Below are positions 44,638-53,731 of a stretch of DNA of 64,000 nucleotides, one piece after another. The position numbers and the translations under genes were made by a program. The DNA is taken from the NCBI GenBank assembly GCA_051649305.1, contig JBOFGV010000125.1:1-64000 (forward strand), given 5' to 3'. Below the pieces are notes generated by a model, which saw only the letters and a program-made list of their open reading frames with translations, made no database searches and was not told the origin of the DNA. Position 1 is the stretch's first letter. Every line of letters starts with the position of its first letter. This DNA is from JADCCX01 sp051649305 (GTDB lineage Bacteria > Pseudomonadota > Alphaproteobacteria > Rhizobiales > Beijerinckiaceae).

Positions 44638-45975
44638 ATGTCAGCGTCTGGCTTCAATCCTGCGGTTGGCAGTCAGATCTCTGAGGCGGAACTGCGTGCG
44701 CGGGGATTGTTTCGGCAAGCGTTGTTTTTGCTCATCCTGCTTGCCGTGTGGATTTCAACCAAACCCTTCACTGCTGCACCTGAGGATGGTAGTGTTCCAG
44801 CAGGTGACATTGTCAATCAGCTGACATTTTCGGGCCTTGCCGTTGCCGCCATGCTGGCATTGCTGATGGTTGACAGGCGCGCACTTGCGCCACTCCTCAT
44901 GCCTTCTTACGCGATCCTTGTGCTGTGGCTTGTTGTGAGCGTAGTCACCACCACACAATCAGCCATCTCAATGAGAGCCTTTGCCTTCACAATCATTGTC
45001 ATGTTTCTGGCGGCCTCTCTGTTTGCTCTGCCGGAACGGTTTCGGCAGTTCCAGACACTGATGCTTGCTGCGGCCTTGATTGTGCTGGCGTTGGCCTACT
45101 TTGGTGTCATTGCGATGCCATCGCGCGGCAAACACACGGATCTTGATCCTTTCGAGCCTGAACATGCGGGCTCATGGAAGGGGCATTTCGATCACAAGAA
45201 CATTGCCGGCGCCATGATGGCAGTGTTTGCGATTATGGGTGTCTACGCCCTTCGGGTGAAGCGCAACTGGATTGGCGTCGCGCTGTTGCTGGGTGGGTTC
45301 ATCTTTCTGTATTTCACGAAATCAAAGACATCGCTGGCGCTGTTGCCCGCTGTTATGCTGATTGTCTGGATGGCGGAGCGCGTTCCGGTCCTGCTCGTCC
45401 GCATGCTGCTCTGTCTTGGCCCGGTTTTGCTGCTGCTCGCTTTGACCCTTGGCGGTGCGCTTTATCCTGAAATTGCTACGCTGAACAAAGCCTTCATGAA
45501 GGACCCTACGTTTACAGGCCGCTTCGATATTTGGCGCTATGGTTTTGAGATGCTGGCAGAGCGTCCCTTGTTTGGTTACGGGTTCGAAGCCTTCTGGCAA
45601 ACCAGCACCACCCTCAAAGGTGAATCGCGGCTTGAACTCGCCTGGGCTGTCGAGAAGATTATCCATGGCCACAACAGCTATCTCGATGTCATGCTGACCC
45701 TTGGTATTCCGGGTATTATTCTTGTGGCCTATGTTTTCCTCATAAGACCGGTGATTGATTATCACAGGTGTCGGCAAAGCCGGGACAACCAACTGCTCGC
45801 CACAATGTTTCTTGGCATGTGGATGTTCATTTCATTGGGGATGTGTCTGGAAACCTATTATTTCCGAAGGGCTGATCCCGTCTGGTTTGCCCTGTTGATT
45901 GCCGTCATCGGCCTGCGCTTCACCGCGGAATACCGTATCGATCAATCGCCTTCTCAAGCTGCCCAAGCATCCTGA
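44638..45975 (+). CDS. O-antigen ligase/polymerase-like membrane protein (Wzy/WaaL family)
   Basis: 445 residues, about eleven membrane helices. The Wzy_C-type region lies at about 190-370 with WKGHFDHKNIAGAMMAVFAIMG and the periplasmic loop ending GHNSYLDVMLTLGIPGI, whose His is the catalytic candidate. Either polymerises repeat units of the exopolysaccharide or ligates glycan to a carrier; neighbours (flippase, Wzz-like protein) favour polymerase. Its last 56 bp overlap the convergent Wzz-like gene. Confidence 0.85.
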   Translation: MSASGFNPAVGSQISEAELRARGLFRQALFLLILLAVWISTKPFTAAPEDGSVPAGDIVNQLTFSGLAVAAMLALLMVDRRALAPLLMPSYAILVLWLVVSVVTTTQSAISMRAFAFTIIVMFLAASLFALPERFRQFQTLMLAAALIVLALAYFGVIAMPSRGKHTDLDPFEPEHAGSWKGHFDHKNIAGAMMAVFAIMGVYALRVKRNWIGVALLLGGFIFLYFTKSKTSLALLPAVMLIVWMAERVPVLLVRMLLCLGPVLLLLALTLGGALYPEIATLNKAFMKDPTFTGRFDIWRYGFEMLAERPLFGYGFEAFWQTSTTLKGESRLELAWAVEKIIHGHNSYLDVMLTLGIPGIILVAYVFLIRPVIDYHRCRQSRDNQLLATMFLGMWMFISLGMCLETYYFRRADPVWFALLIAVIGLRFTAEYRIDQSPSQAAQAS

Positions 45976-47581
45976 GCATGCGCAGGAGATCTTCCTGGCT
46001 GCTTGGTTGCTGCATGGCCTGTGGGGCTGTTGGGGCCGGGGATGGCTGTTGCTGCGGCTGAGCATATTGTGGCGAAGGCTGCGTAATTGTTGCAGCACTC
46101 ATTGCGGAAGCGGAAGGCGTCATTGCGGACTGTGTCGCAGGCAATGGCTCTTCGATGTTCGCGACAACATCCTGTGAATAGTCAGGTTTGCGGAACACCC
46201 CGCTCTCCATGATCGCGCGGACAAGAGCAATCAGGATGCCAAGCATCAGGCCTGCGAGGGCCGCTACCGTCACAATAAGTCTGCGCTGCGGCCCAACACG
46301 TTCGAGGGGCGGGAAAGCTGTCGTGATGATCCGGGCGTTTGATGTATCAAGCCGCTCCTGTTCACCAGTTTCGCGGGCGCGCTGAAGAAAGGCCTGATAA
46401 ATGCCTCGATTGGCTTCGAGCTCACGCTCGCGTTCGCGCAACTCGACGTTGTCACGCCCGCCATCCAGCGTTTGCTTTTTGAGGATATCGACCTGTGCAG
46501 CGAGCGTTTTTTCGTTGCTCTGTGAACGCTCAAACTCGGCTTTGGCTGCCGTGCGAATGCGTCCGATTTCTTCCCCCACAGCGCGCTGTGCATCGCGCAG
46601 GGTTGACTGTGCAGCGAGATATTCAGGATGCATCGGCCCGAGTGACGTTGACAGGCTGACTGCCCTGCGTTGTGCTTCTCCCAACTGCTGGCGCAAGAGG
46701 CCAAGGGTCTGGGAATTCACCGCTTCCGGGATCGAACCGCGCTCCAGCGTTTGGCCCCGCACACTGTCAATCTGCTCCATCTTGGCTTTTGAATCTGCGG
46801 TTCGGGAGCGTGCAAATGCGAGCTGGCTGTTGACAGCTGCCAACTGCTCCTCAGTCACCAGTTTGCCACTGGCACCAACAATGTTCTTCTGGTTCTTGTA
46901 GCTCTCGACGGCATCTTCAGACTTTCGCACACGATCGCGCAACTCGTTGAGACGTGCTGTTATCGCAGTACTCGCCCGTCTGGCTTGTTCCGAGCGGGCA
47001 TTTGTCTGGTCTTCAAGAAAAGCGGCAGCAAAAGCATTTGCCAGACGCGCAGATTTTTCCGGTGTTTCCGTCGTTACGCCAACATCGATAATAAAAGTGC
47101 GATCACCGCGCCGCACGGACATCTTCCGCCTAAGGACTTCCGATACGCGCAAGGTTTCGTCGCCACCGGAGGACTGTGGAATAAGGCGGGCGAGGACACC
47201 GCTGGGGCTGGCAAACTCGGTATCTTTTGTCAGGCGCTCGCGGTCAACTATGCGCTTGAGCATGTCCGCTGAAAGAATGATCCGCGACTGGCTTTCGATA
47301 TATGCCGTTATTGAATCGCTGTTCAGACCGGAAGGGGATACATCTGTTGCAAGAACGCGCAATTCACGCGGATCAACCAGAATTTGTGCTGCTGAAAAAT
47401 ACTGGTTGCGCAGCAATGTCGTGTAAGCCGCCGCAGCCAGCGCAAAGAGAATTGGCAATGTTAAGATAAGGAATTTTCTGCGCCACAAGGCTCCAGGGAT
47501 GTCAGCAAGGCCAAAACCAGCATTCGCTGCAACGCGTACAGACGCTGGTTCGGCAACATTTTTGCTGTCGTACTGAAACAT
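45920..47581 (-). CDS. Wzz/GumC-type polysaccharide co-polymerase without kinase domain
   Basis: 553 residues: N-terminal Wzz domain with first membrane helix near 25-45, a long coiled coil (about 180-400, ARLNELRDRVRKSEDAVESYK and so on), the GNVR-type segment near RDNVELRERERELEANR, a second helix (RRLIVTVAALAGLMLGILIAL) and a Pro/Gln-rich cytoplasmic tail of about 90 residues. No Walker motifs, so the BY-kinase is separate or absent. Controls chain length and export with the Wzy/Wzx pair. ATG 47581 preferred over a TTG at 47623. Convergent overlap of 56 bp with the ligase gene. Confidence 0.88.
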   Translation of the reverse strand: MFQYDSKNVAEPASVRVAANAGFGLADIPGALWRRKFLILTLPILFALAAAAYTTLLRNQYFSAAQILVDPRELRVLATDVSPSGLNSDSITAYIESQSRIILSADMLKRIVDRERLTKDTEFASPSGVLARLIPQSSGGDETLRVSEVLRRKMSVRRGDRTFIIDVGVTTETPEKSARLANAFAAAFLEDQTNARSEQARRASTAITARLNELRDRVRKSEDAVESYKNQKNIVGASGKLVTEEQLAAVNSQLAFARSRTADSKAKMEQIDSVRGQTLERGSIPEAVNSQTLGLLRQQLGEAQRRAVSLSTSLGPMHPEYLAAQSTLRDAQRAVGEEIGRIRTAAKAEFERSQSNEKTLAAQVDILKKQTLDGGRDNVELRERERELEANRGIYQAFLQRARETGEQERLDTSNARIITTAFPPLERVGPQRRLIVTVAALAGLMLGILIALVRAIMESGVFRKPDYSQDVVANIEEPLPATQSAMTPSASAMSAATITQPSPQYAQPQQQPSPAPTAPQAMQQPSSQEDLLRMLRMLGQLEKAIDRYGIPR

Positions 47582-47713
47582 AAAACCAGATTTGGCTCTT
47601 CTGGATTGCACCAATGCAACCAACGCGGTCCAGAATCGCCCCTTTCTTCTGTTTTCAGTCTTGGCGTAAACTCCCTAAGGTTTGGTTTACCATACCTGCA
47701 AAAAAGGCTATTT

Positions 47714-48829
47714 TCAGCGCCTTGCCCTCAAAGATGAGAGCACCTCCATCATAGGTTTGGGTTTGTAGTCGCGATCAAGCGGCAATGGGCGACTTTGCAA
47801 AGAATCGTCTCGCTTGAATGTCTCGTGAATCCAGCTGAATTTATCGGTGATGCCCCAGCTGATGATGCTCTGAAGGGTTCCAGCACTTGCTACGGCCTTC
47901 AGAAAAGTTTCGACATGTCTGGCTATCAACCTGTCGCGTTCTGCAACAGGCGCAGGCAGCCGCCAGTCGATCACATCCAATTCTGTTACAAGAACTGCGA
48001 CATCCATCGATTTCAAGTCACTGACAAAACGCCCCACGGCATCTGAATCGATGGGTTGCTCCGCATAGAGATGCCCTTGAAACCCGAGAGCATGAATTGG
48101 GATGTTCTTGTCTTTTAGTCGTCTAACAAGAGCGAGTGCATTTTTGCGCCTCAAATCGTGTCGCTCGCCGATATTCTCGAGATCGTAGTCGTTATAGACG
48201 AGCTGAGCCTTAGGATCCGCTTCTGACGCTGTTTTGAACGCAATGTCGATATGGTCTGGCCCAAGCAAACGATGCCAGCTTGTGTCTCGCCATGTGCCTT
48301 GTTTTGCAGGATCGTGTGCCAGAGCTTCGTTGACAACGTCCCAGGAGGGAATGCGTCCCTTGTAACGACCAACAACCGTCTCGATGTGGCGGCGCAGTTC
48401 TGTTTCGGCCTGTCTTCGCGTAGTAATGCTCTTTGTCCATGCCGGCATGGCATTGTACCAGCAAAGGGTATGTCCTCGGACGTCTTTGTTGTGCTTCTTT
48501 GCAAAATTCAGAATTCTGTCCGCATCTTCAAAGTTGAAACGGTCTTTTTCGGGATGAACAGCCTCCCACTTGAGATCGTTCATTGGCACGATGATGTCGC
48601 AGTGACGAACAAGCGCGTCCTGATAGAGAGGATCGCCAAGAAAATCCTCTTTCATCGCAGCTGAGCCATAGCGAGGCGCGGCAGTCTTGCTGCCTTGTGC
48701 CTGCAAAGAGCCTGCAAGCGGCACAGACAATGCGCCTCCGATCACAGCGGATAATACTTTCCGGCGTGAAAGACTTTTGGGCGCTTTCACAGAAGATGGA
48801 TTTTTGATCATGCGTGTCCGGTTAGGCAT
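47714..48829 (-). CDS. Glycoside hydrolase family 10 (endo-beta-1,4-xylanase type), Tat-exported
   Basis: 371 residues. Twin-arginine signal SRRKVLSAVIGGALSVPLAG (21-40), then a complete GH10 (beta/alpha)8 barrel: substrate-site RGHTLCWYNAMPAW, acid/base Glu168 in WDVVNEAL and nucleophile Glu283 in VTELDV, plus SIISWGITDKFSWI near the C-terminus. The sequence thus predicts an active retaining endo-glycosidase. It lies inside the exopolysaccharide cluster between the Wzz-like and flippase genes, so a self-made polysaccharide is a likelier target than plant xylan. Start could be 18 bp later (48811). Confidence 0.9.
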   Translation of the reverse strand: MPNRTRMIKNPSSVKAPKSLSRRKVLSAVIGGALSVPLAGSLQAQGSKTAAPRYGSAAMKEDFLGDPLYQDALVRHCDIIVPMNDLKWEAVHPEKDRFNFEDADRILNFAKKHNKDVRGHTLCWYNAMPAWTKSITTRRQAETELRRHIETVVGRYKGRIPSWDVVNEALAHDPAKQGTWRDTSWHRLLGPDHIDIAFKTASEADPKAQLVYNDYDLENIGERHDLRRKNALALVRRLKDKNIPIHALGFQGHLYAEQPIDSDAVGRFVSDLKSMDVAVLVTELDVIDWRLPAPVAERDRLIARHVETFLKAVASAGTLQSIISWGITDKFSWIHETFKRDDSLQSRPLPLDRDYKPKPMMEVLSSLRARR

Positions 48830-48910
48830 CGTCTTGATTTTTTGCAAATCAATTTGAGAAACTTTTCATGACAAGGTTACGGAAGGTATTTTGCGCTAGG
48901 GTGGCGCCTG

Positions 48911-50134
48911 ATGACTTTTGACCAGAAAACAATACGCGATTACCTCACCATAACATCGGGTGTGTTTGGACGCCTTGCGATATCGGTTGTCTATTTTCTG
49001 ATCGTCGCCAATGTTCTGACTCTGGCTGAGTTTGGTGTTTTCGCAGCAATTTCGGCCTTGGGGCTGGTTATGTCCCGATTGCTGGCATTCGGGTTCATTT
49101 CGCCAGTCTACAGGGTGGCGACAGTGAAGCATCGTTTGCTCGGTGTTTATACCGGCGGATTGTTGATCTTCGCACTCTTCTCGCTGCCCATCATTGGCTT
49201 GCTGGCTTTTGGTCTGCATGCAGTCTTCTTCAAAGCGCAGATAGCGCTTTCGCTTTTTCTGCTGATCCTGGTTGCTGAAATCCTCTGCTGGCGTGTGGTT
49301 GAGTATGTCGTCATCATGCTCAATGGTTTGTCGCGGTTTGGAAAAGCAGCCAGTCTTGTCATTGCAGGCTCTGCGATGCGCACGCTTGCGGCGGTTGCCT
49401 TCTTCCTTTCGTCATCAAGGGGGCTTGATGTGTGGATTGGCTTTTATGTAGCCGCCAATGTCGCAACCTTGCTCATCGCACTGCTGGTGTTTGCGCCTCC
49501 CATGCGGCTGCGCCTTGTCTGGAAGCTTTATCCGCGCAAGCTGCGCGATGCAGTCACAGCAGCACTCTCCGAATTGACATTCTATGTTCAGTCCGAGCTC
49601 GACAAGTTGCTTGTCCTGACAATGGCGGGCGATAGAACGGCCGGTATCTACGCGATTGTCATGCGCCTTATTGATCTGACCGCCATTCCTGTCCGCAGTT
49701 TTAACCAGATGCTGGTGCAAAAACTGATGCGTGGAACACAGAAGGCGGTTTCTGCCAAACGGCAAATCACTATGGAGCTGGCGATAGCGGTCGTCTCAAC
49801 CCTTGGCCTTGTCGGCTTTATTGTGCTGCTCTGGTTTTTCCCCACTGCCATGGGTGGCAACGTGGCACGCGCGGCACCGTTCCTGTTGCCCATGCTCGCC
49901 ATTCCGGCGTTGAGAAACCTCGTCGAGTATCAGGGTGAACTTCTGTATGCGCGTGAGCTGGTTGTGACACGGCTTTTGCTGCTGGCGACTTTGGCTGTTC
50001 TCAAGCTGGCTCTGATGGTTTTGCTGATCCAGCGCTATGGCCAGATCGAAGCCTGGGCATTGCCACTGAGTGCAGTGTTCTTCGTGCTCTACATCGTCTC
50101 TACACTTGTGACTTATCGCCAGCTTTCGCGGTGA
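48911..50134 (+). CDS. Polysaccharide flippase-like membrane protein (Wzx/MATE-like)
   Basis: 407 residues, about twelve membrane helices, N-terminus RDYLTITSGVFGRLAISVVYFLIVANVL with the LTLAEFGVFAAISALGLV pattern typical of polysaccharide-biosynthesis exporters. Presumed to flip the undecaprenyl-linked repeat unit to the periplasm. Divergent from the GH10 gene and convergent with the DUF6492-like gene, with a 35-bp overlap of coding 3' ends. Confidence 0.82.
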   Translation: MTFDQKTIRDYLTITSGVFGRLAISVVYFLIVANVLTLAEFGVFAAISALGLVMSRLLAFGFISPVYRVATVKHRLLGVYTGGLLIFALFSLPIIGLLAFGLHAVFFKAQIALSLFLLILVAEILCWRVVEYVVIMLNGLSRFGKAASLVIAGSAMRTLAAVAFFLSSSRGLDVWIGFYVAANVATLLIALLVFAPPMRLRLVWKLYPRKLRDAVTAALSELTFYVQSELDKLLVLTMAGDRTAGIYAIVMRLIDLTAIPVRSFNQMLVQKLMRGTQKAVSAKRQITMELAIAVVSTLGLVGFIVLLWFFPTAMGGNVARAAPFLLPMLAIPALRNLVEYQGELLYARELVVTRLLLLATLAVLKLALMVLLIQRYGQIEAWALPLSAVFFVLYIVSTLVTYRQLSR

Positions 50135-51023
50135 GTGTCTTGGTCAAATCCCTGAGGAGATTGGTCGACGTCTTGGTGAAGGATTGCACGCAGACAGCCA
50201 GCTGCTCCGGCTTCAGCTTTGCAACAAACAGCTTGAGCGCATCCTCTGTCATTGCCTCGCCATCCCAATAGGTCAGCGAAAGTGCGGAAGCAGCAGGCCA
50301 GTGCCCTTCCATTTTCATAACCTCGGCAACATAGGTGCCGTAGATCTGGTATTCCGAAAAAGTCCTGTGGCGCCCCACAGCAGTCACGACATCAGTACCG
50401 GTCATCTGTTCTATTCTTTGGAGCATCGACAGCGCATGATTGCGCCGCCAGCTGACAAGATTGTTGATGTAGCCATCAGCAGGAAATGCCGGTTCTGGCA
50501 AACCAAGAAGGGTATGGGCTGATCTCGTCCAGAGAACGTGCTTTTCAAGGCCAGCGTCATCTTCACGGATTTCAGCCTTGGTCCTTTGCAGGCGCACTGT
50601 GTCCTTCTCAAGAAAAGCCTGAACACCAAAGGCGCGCACGAAAAAGCTGTCGCTGTCCGCCATAACGAGCACCGGCTCTGAAATGTGACGCGCCACCAGC
50701 ATCTTGCGCAGCTGCTGCACATGCCACCCGGTCATGGGCCAAACCTGATTGCGCAGGCCGGTGCTGATCCAGCGCCAACGCTTCCTTTTGTCAAACGGCT
50801 GACGCACTGGCCTCAGCCAGGAAGGCAGCAACTGGCTGTCAAGGATAATGCTGCGCTTTTCATTTGCCAGCTCATGAAAAAGATGTTCGTCATGGTCAGC
50901 AACAAGCAGATAGTGATGCCAGCTGCCTTGCGCCATGGCATCCATGCTCTCGCAAAGTAATTTGCAGCGCTCAAGGTCACCTTCATAGCTTGGTGTAATG
51001 ATGGCAAATGGCACATCACTCAT
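50100..51023 (-). CDS. DUF6492-like protein, possible glycosyltransferase
   Basis: 307 residues. Starts FAIITPSYEGDLERCKLLCESMD, like a GT-A nucleotide-binding strand, and has VLVMADSDSFFVRAF with a DxD metal motif near 120, then LVSWRRNHAL and YQIYGTYVAEVM. These features fit the uncharacterised DUF6492 group in polysaccharide loci; a cytoplasmic glycosyltransferase is the best guess. Its ATG overlaps the stop of the WecG-like gene by 4 bp, so the two are coupled. Confidence 0.7.
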   Translation of the reverse strand: MSDVPFAIITPSYEGDLERCKLLCESMDAMAQGSWHHYLLVADHDEHLFHELANEKRSIILDSQLLPSWLRPVRQPFDKRKRWRWISTGLRNQVWPMTGWHVQQLRKMLVARHISEPVLVMADSDSFFVRAFGVQAFLEKDTVRLQRTKAEIREDDAGLEKHVLWTRSAHTLLGLPEPAFPADGYINNLVSWRRNHALSMLQRIEQMTGTDVVTAVGRHRTFSEYQIYGTYVAEVMKMEGHWPAASALSLTYWDGEAMTEDALKLFVAKLKPEQLAVCVQSFTKTSTNLLRDLTKTLTAKAGDKSQV

Positions 51024-51787
51024 AGGGGTTTTCCCAGCCCCATCCTGGTTTTCAGCACGCGAAAAAGAAACAGAGGATTGCCTAGGACGTAGCGCTCAAA
51101 CAGACGCTTTGGCTCTTGTAACAGGCGGAACAACCATTCCATGCGAAGGCTTCTCACCCAGAGCGGCGCGCGAGGAACTTCGCCGGCAATGAAATCAAAC
51201 AATGCGCCAACACCAATCGCCAGAGTGGCATGTTCCGCAGTGATACGTTGCGCAATAAACTCCTCTTGCCGTGGGTTGCCCATGGCAACCAGCAGGATAT
51301 CGACAGGGGCTTGTTTGAGGGACTGCAGGAAGAGTTCTGTCTCTTCAGCCGTGGCAAAGCCGTGCTGAACGTTGTCAAAGACATGATGGGTGAAGTTTTT
51401 TTTCAGCACGTCACTGGCGCGTGCGGCAACACCCGGTGCGCTGCCCAGCATGGCGATGCGCAAAGGCTGGGTGGAATGCGCCAGCAACGCGGGTACAAAA
51501 TCAGTCCCGTTCAGGTTGGCTGCGAAAGGGCGGCCATACAAAATCCGTGCAGCAATATCGACGCCCAGCCCATCTGCCAGCACGATAAATTCTGAAAGGA
51601 CGCTTTTCAGTTTTGGATCGCTGTAGGCCAGATTGGCAGTATGGGCATTACAGAATGCCAGCTTGAGATGCTGTTTCAATCGGATCGCACGCTCAAGGCG
51701 ATCAAGCGCGGTTTCGCGCGATAGGTCGCTGATCGCAACACCGAAGAGAGACATGGATTGCCCCATGTCGTTATCCGGCAGTGCCAT
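51020..51787 (-). CDS. WecG/TagA/CpsF-family glycosyltransferase
   Basis: 255 residues, family GT26. Conserved motifs are LADGLGVDIAARILYG, NGTDFVPALL, MLGSAPGVA and MGNPRQEEFI. These enzymes add a ManNAc(A)-type or glucosyl residue to a lipid-linked primer on the cytoplasmic membrane face, usually the second step of repeat-unit assembly. The initiating phosphoglycosyltransferase is not in this window. ATG 51787 has AGGCGAG upstream; an earlier start (51805) is possible. Confidence 0.9.
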   Translation of the reverse strand: MALPDNDMGQSMSLFGVAISDLSRETALDRLERAIRLKQHLKLAFCNAHTANLAYSDPKLKSVLSEFIVLADGLGVDIAARILYGRPFAANLNGTDFVPALLAHSTQPLRIAMLGSAPGVAARASDVLKKNFTHHVFDNVQHGFATAEETELFLQSLKQAPVDILLVAMGNPRQEEFIAQRITAEHATLAIGVGALFDFIAGEVPRAPLWVRSLRMEWLFRLLQEPKRLFERYVLGNPLFLFRVLKTRMGLGKPL

Positions 51788-51988
51788 GGTCTCGCCTGAA
51801 TGCACGGAGCTTCGCCTTTTGTGTGAAAATATGATCTTTGCGATAGCGCATACGAACGCGGGTTGGCCAGCATATCTTGCAACTATGCTTACCTTGCAGG
51901 GCTTTATTGCCGGTTTTGTTGCGTGTACGGCGAAAACAATCAGCGTTCGGACTGGTCAAGCACATGTCCCACCCCTTAGGATCAACGC

Positions 51989-52855
51989 ATGGATATGCGT
52001 GTTGCACAACCGAAACAAAGGGCGGGTTCTCCGGCTCTGTCTGAGCCAGAGCTGGAACGGGCCCGTGGATCGCTTGGACTGGTTGTTGCTGCGAGCGGCG
52101 AGGACCAGCACATCGTAGACCTTCGTCAGTCCGGCTGCGGGCGACTGCTGTTTCCTGCGATCCCCGTTCGTGAGCCACTGGAAGCCGTTGTCGTCAATAC
52201 GGCTGGTGGATTGACCGGAGGCGACAGGTTCGATCTGACGGTTCGCCTGAAGAAAAATGCGAAAGCGGTTGTCACCACACAGGCCTGCGAGAAAATCTAT
52301 CGATCCAGCGGAAAGCCAGCGCTTTTGTCTTCCAAGATTCATCTTGAGGACACTGCGAACTTGCTCTGGTTGCCGCAGGAAACAATCCTGTTTGATCATT
52401 CGTCGCTCAACCGCTCCCTTTCCGTCGATATGACCGGCAATGCGCGTCTTCTCGCCGCTGAGGCGGTCATTCTCGGACGTCAGGCCATGGGCGAGGTGCT
52501 GACAGAAGCGCGGTTTGCGGACCGCTGGCGCATTCGCCGTGATGGCAAACTGGTTTTTGCTGAAGACATGATGATGCAGGCTGACTGGGCGAAGGGGTTT
52601 CAGGCGAAGGCTGCCTTGGGAACTTCCACTGCTGCTTTGGCAACAATTGCTCTTGTTGCACCCGATGCCGAGAAACAACTGCAACTGGCGCGAGACTTGC
52701 TGAATCAACCAGAGTGTGAAGGCGGAGCGTCGGCTTTTGATGGCATGCTGATCATCCGTCTTCTCGCCTCATCAGGTCTTGCCTTGCGCCAGTCTCTGGT
52801 GCCAATACTTGAATTACTGTCTGGTCAGCGACTGCCGCGAGTCTGGATGACGTGA
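51989..52855 (+). CDS. ureD: Urease accessory protein UreD
   Basis: 288 residues, normal for UreD (UreH), the scaffold that with UreF and UreG inserts nickel into apo-urease. Family landmarks: VVVNTAGGLTGGDRFDL, TTQACEKIYRSS and LWLPQETILFDHSSLNR. TTAGGA precedes ATG 51989 at 7 bp. First gene of the urease operon, 16 bp before ureA. Confidence 0.95.
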   Translation: MDMRVAQPKQRAGSPALSEPELERARGSLGLVVAASGEDQHIVDLRQSGCGRLLFPAIPVREPLEAVVVNTAGGLTGGDRFDLTVRLKKNAKAVVTTQACEKIYRSSGKPALLSSKIHLEDTANLLWLPQETILFDHSSLNRSLSVDMTGNARLLAAEAVILGRQAMGEVLTEARFADRWRIRRDGKLVFAEDMMMQADWAKGFQAKAALGTSTAALATIALVAPDAEKQLQLARDLLNQPECEGGASAFDGMLIIRLLASSGLALRQSLVPILELLSGQRLPRVWMT

Positions 52856-52871
52856 ACGGGATAGCTTTGAT

Positions 52872-53174
52872 ATGAACCTTACGCCGCGCGAAAAAGACAA
52901 ACTGCTGATTGCGACTGCTGCCATGGTGGCGCGGCGCCGTCTGGAGCGAGGCGTGAAGCTCAACTATCCGGAAGCCATTGCACTGATCACGGATTTCGTC
53001 GTGGAAGGCGCCAGGGATGGCCGCACAGTGGCTGATCTCATGCAGGCCGGTGCCAAGGTTATCACGCGCAAACAGGTTATGGAGGGCATAGCAGAGATGA
53101 TCTCCGATATTCAGGTTGAGGCGACCTTTCCCGACGGCACAAAGGTTGTGACTGTGCATGATCCCATCCGGTGA
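52872..53174 (+). CDS. ureA: Urease gamma subunit
   Basis: 100 residues, the standard length; begins MNLTPREKDKLLIATAAMVA, with LNYPEAIALITDFVVEGARDG and the C-terminal EATFPDGTKVVTVHDPI, all typical. Structural subunit of the (alpha-beta-gamma)3 enzyme. The following FmdE-like gene begins 1 bp after its stop codon. Confidence 0.97.
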   Translation: MNLTPREKDKLLIATAAMVARRRLERGVKLNYPEAIALITDFVVEGARDGRTVADLMQAGAKVITRKQVMEGIAEMISDIQVEATFPDGTKVVTVHDPIR

Positions 53175-53175
53175 A

Positions 53176-53721
53176 ATGATGGGCGGATTGCACAGGATTT
53201 GTGCAGTGATTGTGGTGGCTCTTTTGCTTGCCACAACCGCTTTTGCCCATCCCGGCCATTCACCAACAGAAGACCGCTCCGTCGAGAACCGCGATTACTG
53301 GATCGAACGTGGCGCGCAGGCGCATGGTGGTTTTGGCTCGTTGATTGCACTGGGAATTCGCATTGGAGACGATGCAATGAAGCAATTGCTCGCCGAACGG
53401 CGCGAACTGGACGTGACCTATTATAACGGAAAAACAGCTCCATGCCCCTGTGTGGTGGATGGCATTGGCGTTGTTACCATGGCTTCTCTCGGGCAGGGGA
53501 CCATGCGGCTTGCTGCGGAACCCGCCGCAGACGGCCTTTTTGGCCGCGTGATTTTCCGGCATCGCAAAACGGGTGCGATGGTTGAGTATTCCATCCCTGT
53601 GAGTGTTGCGCCGCTTATGGTCAGCGCCAACTCGCACCCGCCTGTAAAGCGCTGGGACATCGTGATGGATGCTGCAGAAAGCACCCTGTTTTCAAGATTA
53701 CCTGTCAAGACTTCCAACTGA
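53176..53721 (+). CDS. Exported FmdE-like protein inside the urease operon
   Basis: 181 residues. A signal peptide (cleavage about residue 25, TAFA-HPGH) leaves a mature N-terminus with two His. The body resembles the FmdE fold: AHGGFGSLIALGIRIGDDAMKQL matches the first helix (usually HGHxCPGLxLGxR, here without that Cys) and APCPCVVDGIGVVTMASLGQG matches the CAVDxIQxxTGCTxGKG segment, keeping Cys-X-Cys. The zinc-finger C-terminus of true FmdE is absent. Periplasmic and possibly metal-handling; function unproven. Sits between ureA and ureB; start could be 53158 or 53179. Confidence 0.7.
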   Translation: MMGGLHRICAVIVVALLLATTAFAHPGHSPTEDRSVENRDYWIERGAQAHGGFGSLIALGIRIGDDAMKQLLAERRELDVTYYNGKTAPCPCVVDGIGVVTMASLGQGTMRLAAEPAADGLFGRVIFRHRKTGAMVEYSIPVSVAPLMVSANSHPPVKRWDIVMDAAESTLFSRLPVKTSN

Positions 53722-53731
53722 GGATATGATG

